Assembly (NCBI RefSeq): GCF_005402965.1
Contig: NZ_BJCF01000011.1
Location: forward strand, 1-64,000
DNA: 64,000 nucleotides
From: Dolichospermum planctonicum
Lineage (GTDB): Bacteria; Cyanobacteriota; Cyanobacteriia; Cyanobacteriales; Nostocaceae
Reading direction: 5' to 3'
The translations under genes and the position numbers were made by a program. The notes beneath the pieces were generated by a model. The model searched no databases, was not told the origin of the DNA, and saw nothing but the letters and a program-made list of their open reading frames with translations. Positions 25,623 through 35,086 of this stretch are shown here, one piece after another (the first letter of the stretch is position 1; every line of letters starts with the position of its first letter).

Positions 25623-27305
25623 ATGAAAATCGCTATTGCTCAAATTAATCCTCTTATTGGTGATTTATCTGGAAATGCTGAAAAAATTCTGGAAATGTGC
25701 CAACAAGCATCATTAACAGGTGTCCGTTTATTATTAACACCTGAATTATCAATTTGTGGTTATCCACCCAGAGATTTATTACTAAATCCTAGTTTTGTAG
25801 TCGCAATGGATCAGACATTACAAAAATTGGCTGAAGATTTACCCGCAAATTTAGCTGTATTGGTGGGAACGGTTGTGAAAAATTCCCAAGGGGGTATAAC
25901 TGGAGGGAAAAATTTGTTTAATAGTATGGCTTTATTAGAAAATGGCAAAATTCAGCAATTTTTTCATAAAAGACTATTACCAACTTACGATGTTTTTGAT
26001 GAACATCGTTATTTTGAACAGGGACTAGAAGCCAATTATCTGATATTAGATCATCTGAAAATTGGTGTGACAATTTGTGAGGATTTATGGAATGATGAGG
26101 AATTTTGGGGTAAGCGCAGTTACCCAATTAATCCCATGGCAGATTTAGTAAATTCCAATATAGATTTAATTGTTAATTTATCCGCTTCTCCCTATACTGT
26201 TGGTAAGCAAAATCTGCGGGAAGCAATGTTAAAACATAGTGCTATTAATTTCCAAAAACCGATTATTTATACAAATCAGGTTGGCGGAAATGATGATTTG
26301 ATTTTTGATGGCCGCAGTTTTGCTGTTAATAAACAAGGGGAAGTTATCGCTCGTGGTGAGGGTTTTGTATCTGATTTTATCACTGTTGAATTTGATGCAA
26401 ATCAACAAGATTTAGTATTAGGTAATATTTCCCCTGTTTATGAATCTGAAGAAGCGGAAATTTGGAAGGCTTTGGTTTTAGGAGTTAAAGATTATGTTCG
26501 TAAATGTCGTTTTTCTAAGGTCTTATTAGGTTTAAGTGGGGGAGTTGATTCTGCTTTAGTTGCTGCTATTGCGACTGCGGCATTAGGTAAAGAAAATGTA
26601 ATTGGTGTATTAATGCCTTCTCCCTATAGTTCAGAACATTCTATTAGTGACGCTTTAGCATTAGCAGACAATTTAGATATTCAAACTGAGATTTTACCTA
26701 TTGGGGAACTAATGCAAGCTTTTGATCAATCTTTAAATGATTTATTTGCCGGTACAGAATTTGGGATAGCAGAAGAAAATCTCCAATCTCGCATTCGTGG
26801 TAATTTATTAATGGCAATTTCTAATAAGTTCGGTTATTTGCTTTTATCTACTGGCAATAAATCAGAAATGGCTGTTGGTTATTGTACTCTTTATGGTGAC
26901 ATGAATGGAGGTTTATCTGTGATTGCAGATGTTCCCAAAACTCGCGTTTATTCTCTTTGCAAATGGTTAAATTCTCATCATCAAAAAGAGGTTATTCCCG
27001 TAAATATTCTTACAAAAGCACCCAGTGCGGAACTTAAACCGGGTCAAGTTGACCAAGATTCTCTACCAGCCTATGATATTTTAGATGATATTCTCGACCG
27101 TTTGCTGCATCAACATCAATCAGCGGCAGAAATTGTTACCGCAGGTCATGACCCGGTAGTTGTAGATAAGGTATTACAGTTATTATCTCGTGCGGAATTT
27201 AAACGCAGACAAGCTGCACCAGGTTTAAAAATCACTGACCGCGCTTTTGGGACTGGTTGGAGAATGCCTATTGCTAGTAGTTGGTCTGTGTTACGGAATA
27301 TATAA
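25623..27305 (+). CDS. nadE: Glutamine-dependent NAD(+) synthase
   Basis: This two-domain enzyme of about 560 aa makes NAD from deamido-NAD, using glutamine as the ammonia source. The N-terminal nitrilase-like amidase has the E-K-C triad: E in LTPELSICGYPPRDL, K in HKRLLPTYDVFDE and C in VTICEDLWND. The C-terminal synthetase has the PP-loop LGLSGGVDSALVAA (about residue 304) and LLLSTGNKSEMAVGYCTLYGDM. I start at the ATG at 25623 (MKIAIAQ). The frame extends three codons upstream but no ribosome-binding site decides it. It closes the nadD-nrtR-nadE set after a 131-bp gap. Confidence 0.95.
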   Translation: MKIAIAQINPLIGDLSGNAEKILEMCQQASLTGVRLLLTPELSICGYPPRDLLLNPSFVVAMDQTLQKLAEDLPANLAVLVGTVVKNSQGGITGGKNLFNSMALLENGKIQQFFHKRLLPTYDVFDEHRYFEQGLEANYLILDHLKIGVTICEDLWNDEEFWGKRSYPINPMADLVNSNIDLIVNLSASPYTVGKQNLREAMLKHSAINFQKPIIYTNQVGGNDDLIFDGRSFAVNKQGEVIARGEGFVSDFITVEFDANQQDLVLGNISPVYESEEAEIWKALVLGVKDYVRKCRFSKVLLGLSGGVDSALVAAIATAALGKENVIGVLMPSPYSSEHSISDALALADNLDIQTEILPIGELMQAFDQSLNDLFAGTEFGIAEENLQSRIRGNLLMAISNKFGYLLLSTGNKSEMAVGYCTLYGDMNGGLSVIADVPKTRVYSLCKWLNSHHQKEVIPVNILTKAPSAELKPGQVDQDSLPAYDILDDILDRLLHQHQSAAEIVTAGHDPVVVDKVLQLLSRAEFKRRQAAPGLKITDRAFGTGWRMPIASSWSVLRNI

Positions 27306-27709
27306 GTGGGTTGGCGTTAAAAATTGTCGTTATGACAAGGGAACAGGGAACTCTTAACTGGGAACAGGGAAGAGGTTTTGGGCAACTTTACTTTTCGTTA
27401 CTTACAGCACTTCCCAGTGTTATGAAGTACATATCTAGCGGGCAAGATGCCCGCACCACAAGAGTTTCATGATTCAACTTTGTACCTCATCAGAGCGGAA
27501 AACGCTGTATGTCGGTTTTTTTCCGTTCACTTACTTAAAGGAACGTAAAATGTAAAATCGCTGAAAAACTATTAGACATCTCCAGAAAAGAATGTAGAGC
27601 CGAGAATCCCTACCCATGGAACGTCTCTACAAGGGTTGTAAGTCACGCATATTTAATTTTCACCAGATGTCTATTGCCTCTTGCTTTGCTATATTACCAT
27701 GGCACGCCA
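27306..27709. other. Intergenic repeats between convergent genes
   Basis: The gap between nadE and the STAND-WD40 gene contains the palindrome GCGGGCAAGATGCCCGC at 27438-27454 with the ACCACAAGAGTTT tail, shared with repeats at 3.3 and 5.5 kb. It also has a CATGGAACGTCTCTAC phrase at about 27613, another widespread cyanobacterial repeat. I see no gene. Confidence 0.65.
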
Positions 27710-30700
27710 TCAGATATCATCACATAACCAACGATCTTGATCACTCAACTCAATCCCGGGATTGTGTAAATAATCCTTTACCCAAGCACAACCATCTTTA
27801 AGTACTCGGTCTAAATTCCGTACAGTCCACAACCGCGCTGTTTTGTCCCAAGAAGCAGTAGCAATGGTTTTACCGTCGGGACTAAAACTTACACTCCAGA
27901 CGGGACCTTGATGTCCCTGAAATTCCTGTAGCAATTTCCCCTGTAAATTCCACAACCGCGCTGTTTTGTCCCAAGAAGCAGTAGCAATATTTTTACCGTC
28001 GGGGCTGAAACTTACACCCCAGACATAACCCTGATGTCCCTGAAATTCCTGTAGCAATTTCCCCTGTAAATTCCACAACCGTGCTGTTTTGTCCCCAGAA
28101 GCAGTAGCAATATTTTTACCGTCGGGGCTGAAACTTACACCCCAGACAGCACCCTGATGTCCCTGAAATTCCTGTAGCAATTTCCGCTGTAAATTCCACA
28201 ACCGTGCTGTTTTGTCCCCAGAAGCAGTAACAATATTTTTACCGTCGGGACTGAAACTCACACTTATGACAGCACTCTGATGTCCCTGAAATTCCTGTAG
28301 CAAATTCCCCTGTAAATCCCACAACCGTGCTGTATTGTCATCAGAACCAGTAGCAATGGTTTGACCGTCGGGGCTGAAACTTAGACTTCTGACAGCGCTC
28401 TGATGTCCCTGAAATTCCTGTAGCAAATTCCCCTGTAAATCCCACAACCGTGCTGTATTGTCATCAGAACCAGTAGCAATGGTTTGACCGTCGGGGCTGA
28501 AACTTAGACTTCTGACAGCACCCTGATGTCCCTGAAATTCCTGTAGCAATTTCCCCTGCAAATTCCACAACCGTGCTGTATTGTCCACAGAAGCAGTAGC
28601 AATGGTTTGACCGTCGGGACTGAAACTTACACTTCTGACAGCACCCTGATGTCCTTTAAATTCCCGTAGCAATTTCCCCTGCAAATTCCATAACCGCGCT
28701 GTTTTGTCCACAGAAGCAGTAGCAATGGTTTGACCGTCGGGACTGAAACTTACACTTCTGACAGCACCCTGATGTCCTTTAAATTCCCGTAGCAATTTCC
28801 CCTGCAAATTCCACAACCGCGCTGTTTTGTCATCAGAAGCAGTAGCAATGGTTTGACCGTCGGGACTGAAAATTACACCCCAGACAGCACTCTGATGTCC
28901 GTGAAACTGGTTACGTTCTTTGATATTATCCAGGATATTATTTAAGGCATAAATAGGACTAGTGGTGGGATATTTGTCCAGGGGAATGTTTTTAACTAAT
29001 GTTTTTAAAGTTTTACCATTCTGGATAGCAGCGACTAAAGATGGTAATTCTTGGAGTTGAAATTGTCTTAAAACATTGACTCCACCTTGTTCTAGTTTTG
29101 TCACTTGTTTAGCCATATCAGCTTCTTTAAATTGATTTAAGGAATAAACAGAGGCCATACCTGCAATTACGATAAAACCCGCAGCTAACCTAGAACTTAA
29201 TTTTAATCTTTTTTGTCCTTCTTTAATTTGTGCTTCAGCCTTAATTCTGGCTTTTTCTATTATTTCTTTAGCTTCCTTTTCCTGTTTTAATTCTGCTTGA
29301 GCTTGAGCTAATTTTGCTAATAATTCATTTCCCTGCTGTTGACGAACAAACTCAACTAAATAATCATGAACTAACTGATATCTATCTGCTGGAGATTCTG
29401 GTAATAGTAAGACCAAACCGGACGCAACGAAAATATTTAAAATCAAAACTAAATCCAGATTCTCACTTTTTGGTAATTGTACTACTAATTCATCTTTGGT
29501 TTTTAAAGGTCTGGTATGATTTTCATCAGTGAGTGAATATAATACTAGTCGTGCTACTTGTTCATGTTCTGAACCACAGTCTTTAATCACATCTTTTAAA
29601 AACTTTTCTACTAACTTTTCCTTATTGCCAAATTCTCGATATTTTGCTAAGGTTGTAATTTGTTCAGTTTGTAATTGTGTTCCCACAATTTGTAATTCTA
29701 TGGGTCTTACTTCCCCCATATCTCCCGCTAATTGTTTGACCAATTCCGTAATTAATTCTGCTTGTAAATAAAACTGAGTTTTTTCCGTGAGACTTTGAAT
29801 CACTGTTTGAGCGTCTGCGGGAGAAAAGTTACCTAAATAATAGCGAATATCTTTATCAAGAATATTATTATTAGTGACTGTCAAATCAACTAAACGGTCT
29901 AATTCTAATAAATAATGTAAATAATCTTCCCGTAAGGAAAGAACTATTTTTACAAAAGGAATATCTAAACAGATGCGGAAAAAGTCATAAAATGGTTTTC
30001 TCTGGTTTTTATCAGTATAAACAAAGAAAAATTCCTCAAATTGGTCAAATATCAAAACCGTTAATAAATATTTATCAGCATTTTTTCGCAATTGTTGAAT
30101 AATTGTCTCCGTAGAATGTAGGGATAATTGATCATTGGTTGATTTTGTTGATTTTAAATGCTCTCCTAAAAGTTCTATCCAATTTGTATAAACTCGTAAA
30201 TATATAGGTACAGCGTTCCGTTCTCCAATGGGTTCTTGTTGAAGAGCGGGAATTAAACCACCTTGTAAAATCGAACTTTTGCCAACTCCAGACTGACCAT
30301 GAATTACAGTTAATTTATGTTGAGTTCCTGCGATTCTTTCCCGCAACCGTTTAACATCTTGTTCTCTTCCTGAAGCAGAAATTTCTCTAGCAATTGTACC
30401 GATATTTTCCAAGTTTTCGACTCCCCTCTGTTCTCCGGGTAAGGGAGTATTGATAATTTGACGTTGGGGGTTTAGATAACAAGCACCAACAAAAGCCCGA
30501 AAACCATATTGTTGTTCAATTTGTAATTTTTCTTGTTTGAGATTAAAGGCTTTTAAATATTGTTTTTCTTGGAAATAGAGAAAACTTAATTTTTCTAAAA
30601 TCGCAATATAAAGTTTAGGATTATATTGATGATAACTTTGATTTTTAGCAGTTTCTAAGGTTTGAATAGCTGCGGATATTTCCCCTAAACCGACTTGAGA

Positions 30701-31933
30701 ATGGGACATAAATAAACGATATTGGCTATATGCTTGGGAGGGTAAATTGGGAATTTTAGTTAAAATATCTATTGCTTGTTGTGCGTATTGATTTGCTTTT
30801 GGATAGTCTTGATTTTCTAAAGCTACTTCTGCGAGAAAACCGTAATTTTGACCTAACCACATTTGTGAATGTTGTAGAGATGTTCCAGGAAATGTCTCTA
30901 GATTTTCAGATAGTTTCAGAGATTTTTGAGCTAGATTTTCTAAATCATTCCACGCTTTTAAATGTCGGAATATTTCCCCTAAATCGTTGATATATTGAAT
31001 TACTAGATCTAATCTTTGGGCTTTTTCAAAAATCTCTACAGCTTGCTGTAAATAATTTCTAGAATTTTGCCAATTCTCTAGATCTTCACTATTGTTAATT
31101 TCCGCTTTGCGAGTATAAACCAAAGATATTTTTACCAATATTATCCCATAACGTTCTAAATTATTACAGCCTATTCCCCCCTCTAACCCTCCTCTTAGCA
31201 AGGGGAGGGTGCGCGACAGCGCGGGTGGGGTATTATTATTATTTTGCCAAAATTCTTGACTTTTTTGAAAATAATTTAAAGCCTGATCTAAATGATCTTG
31301 TTGATATTCCCGTAAACCAAAGGCCAAATTTAAACCAGCTTGTATTTCTGGGTTTATTACTGCTTTTCTATTTTGTAAGTCCTGAGTTGCAAATTCTATT
31401 TCTTGGTAAACTTGAGGACTGGGAATATGATCATTAATAAATATTTCTTCTGTTGTTTGTTGAAGGAGATTAATTAAATCCTCTGCATCATTTTCAAAAT
31501 CCAGAATACTCCCCCAATTTTCTAAATCTGGTGCGACGCGGATAATTTTTTTAAGAATTTGATCATCTATCCAAATCAAAATTGGAAAGGGGAAGTTTTT
31601 TCTAAATTCCTCTCGAATTTGATTAGACAGATTCAAAATTACATCAATGTTTTTTACAGAGTCTAAACCAGAAATCATTAAGGCTGGTGGTTGTTCATTT
31701 CCCAATTCTTGAGATATTTGATTGTACAAACTTTTTGTAGATGCTGTTAAAGTTATTTCTCGAATAGGAATAGAGGAAACTTGATGAATTTGTGCTGATA
31801 TTTGCTGACGTAATTTTGCATAATTACAACGGAGAAAAATCAACGATAATTGACTTTGAGAAAAATTAATTGCTCTCAATACCGTTCGCAAGGAATTTTG
31901 ATTATTATCGGGGGAGATTTCTGGATTATTCAT
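27710..31933 (-). CDS. TPR-STAND NTPase-WD40 protein with one membrane helix
   Basis: This 1407-aa multidomain protein has an N-terminal alpha/beta region (about 1-180) and TPR-like helices (about 190-490). A STAND-type NTPase follows, with Walker A GQSGVGKSS (about 545) and Walker B LIFDQFEEF (about 630). A winged-helix/ARC region, a coiled coil (about 880-910), a hydrophobic helix (LAAGFIVIAGMASVYSL, about 918-935) and nine nearly identical WD40 repeats (about 1010-1375) complete it. STAND proteins are switch-like sensors that oligomerise on ligand binding, and many act in antiviral or stress signalling. It probably shares a function with the ATPase gene 233 bp upstream. Two low-complexity proline/glycine segments come from inserted repeats. 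Confidence 0.88.
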   Translation of the reverse strand: MNNPEISPDNNQNSLRTVLRAINFSQSQLSLIFLRCNYAKLRQQISAQIHQVSSIPIREITLTASTKSLYNQISQELGNEQPPALMISGLDSVKNIDVILNLSNQIREEFRKNFPFPILIWIDDQILKKIIRVAPDLENWGSILDFENDAEDLINLLQQTTEEIFINDHIPSPQVYQEIEFATQDLQNRKAVINPEIQAGLNLAFGLREYQQDHLDQALNYFQKSQEFWQNNNNTPPALSRTLPLLRGGLEGGIGCNNLERYGIILVKISLVYTRKAEINNSEDLENWQNSRNYLQQAVEIFEKAQRLDLVIQYINDLGEIFRHLKAWNDLENLAQKSLKLSENLETFPGTSLQHSQMWLGQNYGFLAEVALENQDYPKANQYAQQAIDILTKIPNLPSQAYSQYRLFMSHSQVGLGEISAAIQTLETAKNQSYHQYNPKLYIAILEKLSFLYFQEKQYLKAFNLKQEKLQIEQQYGFRAFVGACYLNPQRQIINTPLPGEQRGVENLENIGTIAREISASGREQDVKRLRERIAGTQHKLTVIHGQSGVGKSSILQGGLIPALQQEPIGERNAVPIYLRVYTNWIELLGEHLKSTKSTNDQLSLHSTETIIQQLRKNADKYLLTVLIFDQFEEFFFVYTDKNQRKPFYDFFRICLDIPFVKIVLSLREDYLHYLLELDRLVDLTVTNNNILDKDIRYYLGNFSPADAQTVIQSLTEKTQFYLQAELITELVKQLAGDMGEVRPIELQIVGTQLQTEQITTLAKYREFGNKEKLVEKFLKDVIKDCGSEHEQVARLVLYSLTDENHTRPLKTKDELVVQLPKSENLDLVLILNIFVASGLVLLLPESPADRYQLVHDYLVEFVRQQQGNELLAKLAQAQAELKQEKEAKEIIEKARIKAEAQIKEGQKRLKLSSRLAAGFIVIAGMASVYSLNQFKEADMAKQVTKLEQGGVNVLRQFQLQELPSLVAAIQNGKTLKTLVKNIPLDKYPTTSPIYALNNILDNIKERNQFHGHQSAVWGVIFSPDGQTIATASDDKTARLWNLQGKLLREFKGHQGAVRSVSFSPDGQTIATASVDKTARLWNLQGKLLREFKGHQGAVRSVSFSPDGQTIATASVDNTARLWNLQGKLLQEFQGHQGAVRSLSFSPDGQTIATGSDDNTARLWDLQGNLLQEFQGHQSAVRSLSFSPDGQTIATGSDDNTARLWDLQGNLLQEFQGHQSAVISVSFSPDGKNIVTASGDKTARLWNLQRKLLQEFQGHQGAVWGVSFSPDGKNIATASGDKTARLWNLQGKLLQEFQGHQGYVWGVSFSPDGKNIATASWDKTARLWNLQGKLLQEFQGHQGPVWSVSFSPDGKTIATASWDKTARLWTVRNLDRVLKDGCAWVKDYLHNPGIELSDQDRWLCDDI
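31172..31231. repeat. Intergenic-type repeat inserted in frame in the STAND gene
   Basis: About 60 bp, containing CCCCCCTCTAACCCTCCTC, CAAGGGGAGGGTGCGCGAC and AGCGCGGGTGGGG, interrupts the TPR region and is flanked by ATTATT-rich DNA. It encodes TPPALSRTLPLLRGGLEGG, a proline/glycine stretch unlike the surrounding helices. The frame remains open. Confidence 0.7.
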
Positions 31934-31993
31934 GATATGGTTTCCTCATTTCAGTTAAGATATTTAGGTTTTTAGAGGCTTGCAAAAAATCAA

Positions 31994-32166
31994 AATGGTG
32001 CGTTACTTGGAAAAAATCAAAATGGTGCGTTACTAGTCGCTAACACACCCTACGTTTCTACGTTTCTTAAATTAACATGGTGCGTTACTAGTCGCTAACA
32101 CACCCTAGGTTTCTTTTAAAACATCCTCTTAAATTAACATGGTGCGTTACTAGTCGCTAACACACC
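31994..32166. repeat. ATGGTGCGTTAC repeat, four copies
   Basis: ATGGTGCGTTAC occurs at about 31994, 32021, 32077 and 32139. The last three are followed by TAGTCGCTAACACACC. Each full unit folds as a hairpin (GGTGCGTTA with TAACACACC). The last copy runs into the 3' end of the ATPase gene, supplying its final codons. Confidence 0.8.
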
Positions 32167-33456
32167 TTAGGTTTCTATTAAAATTGGGTTAATATCAAAC
32201 CAAGATCCATTTTCGTCTCGATATTCAAATACAAACATACTGCGAAGTAGGATATCATATTTTTCATCTCCTCGATAGTTTTTTGTCTTTCGTACTTCCT
32301 GTAATAAATCCCATTCGTCAGGTGTAATTGCTAAATTTAACTCATTACAACGTTTTTTGATCACTGTTTCCAGACATTTTCGAGAAATTGGTGTGTCTTC
32401 CATTTGTAAACAACGAAATAATAACATTAACAAGTTACGCAAATGACCACCGCTAACTTGACAAAGTCGTTCTAAGGTTTCCGAACTATCAAATATTTTT
32501 GTAATTAAATTTTGACTTTCTTCTGCACTAACTCCGGGAAAGGCTCTTTTCATAATCATTTCTTGTAATAGCGTGATTCCTGCGGGATAATCTGCACCAT
32601 TTCTCTGTTTGACTGCTACCATTGGTAAAACTTTAGGATCTACTCCAAAGCGATTTGTTAACCTACCTAAAGCGTTAGAAAATATGAGAACTAGGGGAAT
32701 TGTATAAACAACATGACACTTTAATTTATTTAATTGTTCACCCCTGTCTACAAATAGGTATTCTGGTTGATATTGACCATTTGGTTTAACAGCATTATCT
32801 ATCCTATCTAGATTATCAATGATCACAACTAAACCTGTTTTACCGCGTTTTTTGAGTTTTTCTGTTGCGGGGATAAGCAATTCTTGATTAATTGATTCTA
32901 AGATTCCATTGGTACGAGGTTCTAAATATTGTCGCAGTTGACTCCGCAATTTAGGACTATCCTTTGTTTTAGCGGTAATTTTGCCAATACCTACGGATAA
33001 TTCCGCTTCAAAACCAATATCTAAGGGGGTTTGTAAAAGTTCCGCTATTTCTGTAAATAGATTTTGAAAGTATCCTGGTTTGAGTTTAATTTCTGCTGCT
33101 TCTAAACTTTGACTAACTTCACGAGCGATCGCTAGTAAAATATCTGTAATATCAATATCGGCTAGATCTAAACTTTGGCTAGACTCAAAATAAACTACAT
33201 GAAATTCTGAGTTTTCCAATTCTGCTTTTAACCGCAGTAATTCAGTAGATTTACCACAACCAATATGTCCTGTAAATAATTGACAAGTGGGAATTTCTGG
33301 AGAAAGTAAAGTAATAGTTCTTTTAAATTCCCTAATAATTTCTGCACCCCGTACCTCGGAAAAATCAATGTAATATTGTCTATCTTCAGCTTTACTTTGA
33401 TCAAGAGTTTTGTTAGGGTTACAAGCTTGATAAAATCTTGTTAAATCAAATTTCAT
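32167..33456 (-). CDS. AAA/ORC-like P-loop ATPase paired with the STAND-WD40 gene
   Basis: This 429-aa protein has Walker A GHIGCGKSTELL (about residues 64-75) and Walker B LVVIIDNLDRI (about 205). It continues with a helical lid and winged-helix-like end (LCQVSGGHLRNLLMLLFRC, TPDEWDLLQEV). The pattern fits ORC/STAND-type ATPases that work as switches. It is upstream of the TPR-STAND-WD40 gene on the same strand, with hairpin repeats between. Partnership in one signalling or defence system is inferred. Its last codons fall in the repeat, so the natural C-terminus may have been replaced. Confidence 0.8.
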   Translation of the reverse strand: MKFDLTRFYQACNPNKTLDQSKAEDRQYYIDFSEVRGAEIIREFKRTITLLSPEIPTCQLFTGHIGCGKSTELLRLKAELENSEFHVVYFESSQSLDLADIDITDILLAIAREVSQSLEAAEIKLKPGYFQNLFTEIAELLQTPLDIGFEAELSVGIGKITAKTKDSPKLRSQLRQYLEPRTNGILESINQELLIPATEKLKKRGKTGLVVIIDNLDRIDNAVKPNGQYQPEYLFVDRGEQLNKLKCHVVYTIPLVLIFSNALGRLTNRFGVDPKVLPMVAVKQRNGADYPAGITLLQEMIMKRAFPGVSAEESQNLITKIFDSSETLERLCQVSGGHLRNLLMLLFRCLQMEDTPISRKCLETVIKKRCNELNLAITPDEWDLLQEVRKTKNYRGDEKYDILLRSMFVFEYRDENGSWFDINPILIET

Positions 33457-33711
33457 GGTAAATGCCCGATAATCCTGATAATCACCCGTTTATGATAAAT
33501 ATATCAGTATTATACATAAAATGATCAAATCAAACAAGAAACAATATTTATAATGAACAATAATGGATATTCCGCACTTAATAGTGTAATCTTATACCAT
33601 ATACAATAGATTGCAAATTCCTGAGTTACAAAAATACTCCACCCCTGAGCAAAGATTGGGGAGGGGTGTACTTGATAAACCTAAAATTAAAATAGGCTGT
33701 ATTATCGCTCT

Positions 33712-34962
33712 CTATTTGGGAAATATTGCTAACTGTGTTTCTGTATCAAAAAAATGTAGCTTATCAGGTACAAACGATAGCCAAAGTTGTTCATCTACAT
33801 TGATAACTCTATCTGGTGGAACTCTTACCTGTAAAGACTGTCCATCTGGATGGTGTACATCAGGGTCAGAAATTTTTACAGATAAAAAAGTATCATTTCC
33901 CAGATTTTCTACTAAATCAACTTTTACTGGTAAATTTTTCGTAGCAGGTACACTCAAAGTTAAATGTTCTGGACGAATACCCAATATTAAAGTTTTACCA
34001 TCATAGGGTTGTAAAGCACTTCCCCAAGTATCTGGGAGAGTAAAACGGAAGTTAGTATGACTAATTACTAAAGGTGCGTGAAATTCCACTGGGATAAAAT
34101 TCATGGGTGGAGAACCAATAAATTCAGCCACAAAGCGATTCGCAGGACGGTTATAAAGTTCTAAGGGAGGTGCGACTTGTTGGATCTTACCTTCTGACAT
34201 AATCGCAATGCGATCGCCCATAGTCATCGCTTCAGTTTGATCATGGGTGACATAAATTGTCGTTGTTCCCAGTTGATGTTGTAACTTGACAATTTGACTA
34301 CGAGTTTCAGCCCTAAGTTTAGCATCCAAATTAGATAATGGTTCATCCATTAAGAATACTTGAGGATTGCGAGCGATCGCTCTACCTAATGCTACCCGTT
34401 GTCTTTGTCCTCCAGACAGTTGTTTAGGTAAACGATTTAACAGAGATTCAATTTGTAATAAAACTGCAACTTTTTCTACTTGTTCCGCGACAATTCTTTC
34501 CTTTGGGGAAATATAGCGTAATTTTTTCGGTAACTTTTTCGTCAAAGCTACCAATAGATTTTCACTCCATTGAGTAAATTTTGTTTTCCCTGCTTCCTGA
34601 TCACCAAACTGACGACGTAAACCAAAAGCGATGTTATCATATACAGTCATGTGGGGGTAGAGAGCGTAACTTTGAAACACCATAGCGATGTCTCTAGCTT
34701 TCGGGGGTAAATCATTAATTAAGCGATCGCCCACAGAAATGTTACCACCAGTCATCACCTCCAAACCAGCGATTAACCTCAACAAAGTGCTTTTACCGCA
34801 ACCAGACGGACCCACCAACACCATAAATTCACCATCAGCAATGGTTAAATTAATACGTCTTAAAACACTGACATCATCAGAACCGTCTGTGTGTCCCTTT
34901 GCAGATTTCCCACTGCGGGAGGGAAAGCTTTTATAAACGTTTTCTAATACAACTTTAGCCAC
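33712..34962 (-). CDS. ABC sugar-transporter ATPase, MalK/UgpC type
   Basis: This 416-aa ATPase powers uptake of sugars or compatible solutes. Walker A is GPSGCGKSTLLR, the signature is LSGGQRQRVALGR, Walker B is VFLMDEPLSNLDAKLR, and the H-loop is VTHDQTEAMTMGDRIAIM. The C-terminal third is the MalK regulatory OB (TOBE) domain. The helical domain has an insertion of about 45 residues (GKTKFTQWSENLLVALTKK and on) that typical MalK proteins lack but cyanobacterial relatives often have. No permease or binding protein is adjacent, so it may serve several transporters, as GgtA-like proteins do. Confidence 0.9.
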   Translation of the reverse strand: MAKVVLENVYKSFPSRSGKSAKGHTDGSDDVSVLRRINLTIADGEFMVLVGPSGCGKSTLLRLIAGLEVMTGGNISVGDRLINDLPPKARDIAMVFQSYALYPHMTVYDNIAFGLRRQFGDQEAGKTKFTQWSENLLVALTKKLPKKLRYISPKERIVAEQVEKVAVLLQIESLLNRLPKQLSGGQRQRVALGRAIARNPQVFLMDEPLSNLDAKLRAETRSQIVKLQHQLGTTTIYVTHDQTEAMTMGDRIAIMSEGKIQQVAPPLELYNRPANRFVAEFIGSPPMNFIPVEFHAPLVISHTNFRFTLPDTWGSALQPYDGKTLILGIRPEHLTLSVPATKNLPVKVDLVENLGNDTFLSVKISDPDVHHPDGQSLQVRVPPDRVINVDEQLWLSFVPDKLHFFDTETQLAIFPK

Positions 34963-35046
34963 GACAATTTACTTGACCACTTATTAATTTATAGAAGCGG
35001 AAAAATTCCACCCATACCCATAGTATACATTTTTTCTCAAAATCCA

Positions 35047-35077
35047 GATTCCCGACTTCTCCAAGCAGTTCGGGATC
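35047..35077. repeat. Dispersed palindrome (CCCGACTTCT family), copy 1
   Basis: GATTCCCGACTTCTCC and AGCAGTTCGGGATC form an imperfect hairpin just beyond the stop codon of the neighbouring glycosyltransferase gene. It may end transcription. Confidence 0.7.
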
Positions 35078-35086
35078 TGAGTTATA

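Noticed and set aside
27281-27472. 63-codon plus-strand frame after nadE
   Set aside because: It overlaps the end of nadE and a dispersed repeat, and shows no coding character.
33611-34006. 131-codon plus-strand frame
   Set aside because: Opposite-strand shadow of the ABC ATPase C-terminus, with cysteine/serine-rich noise.
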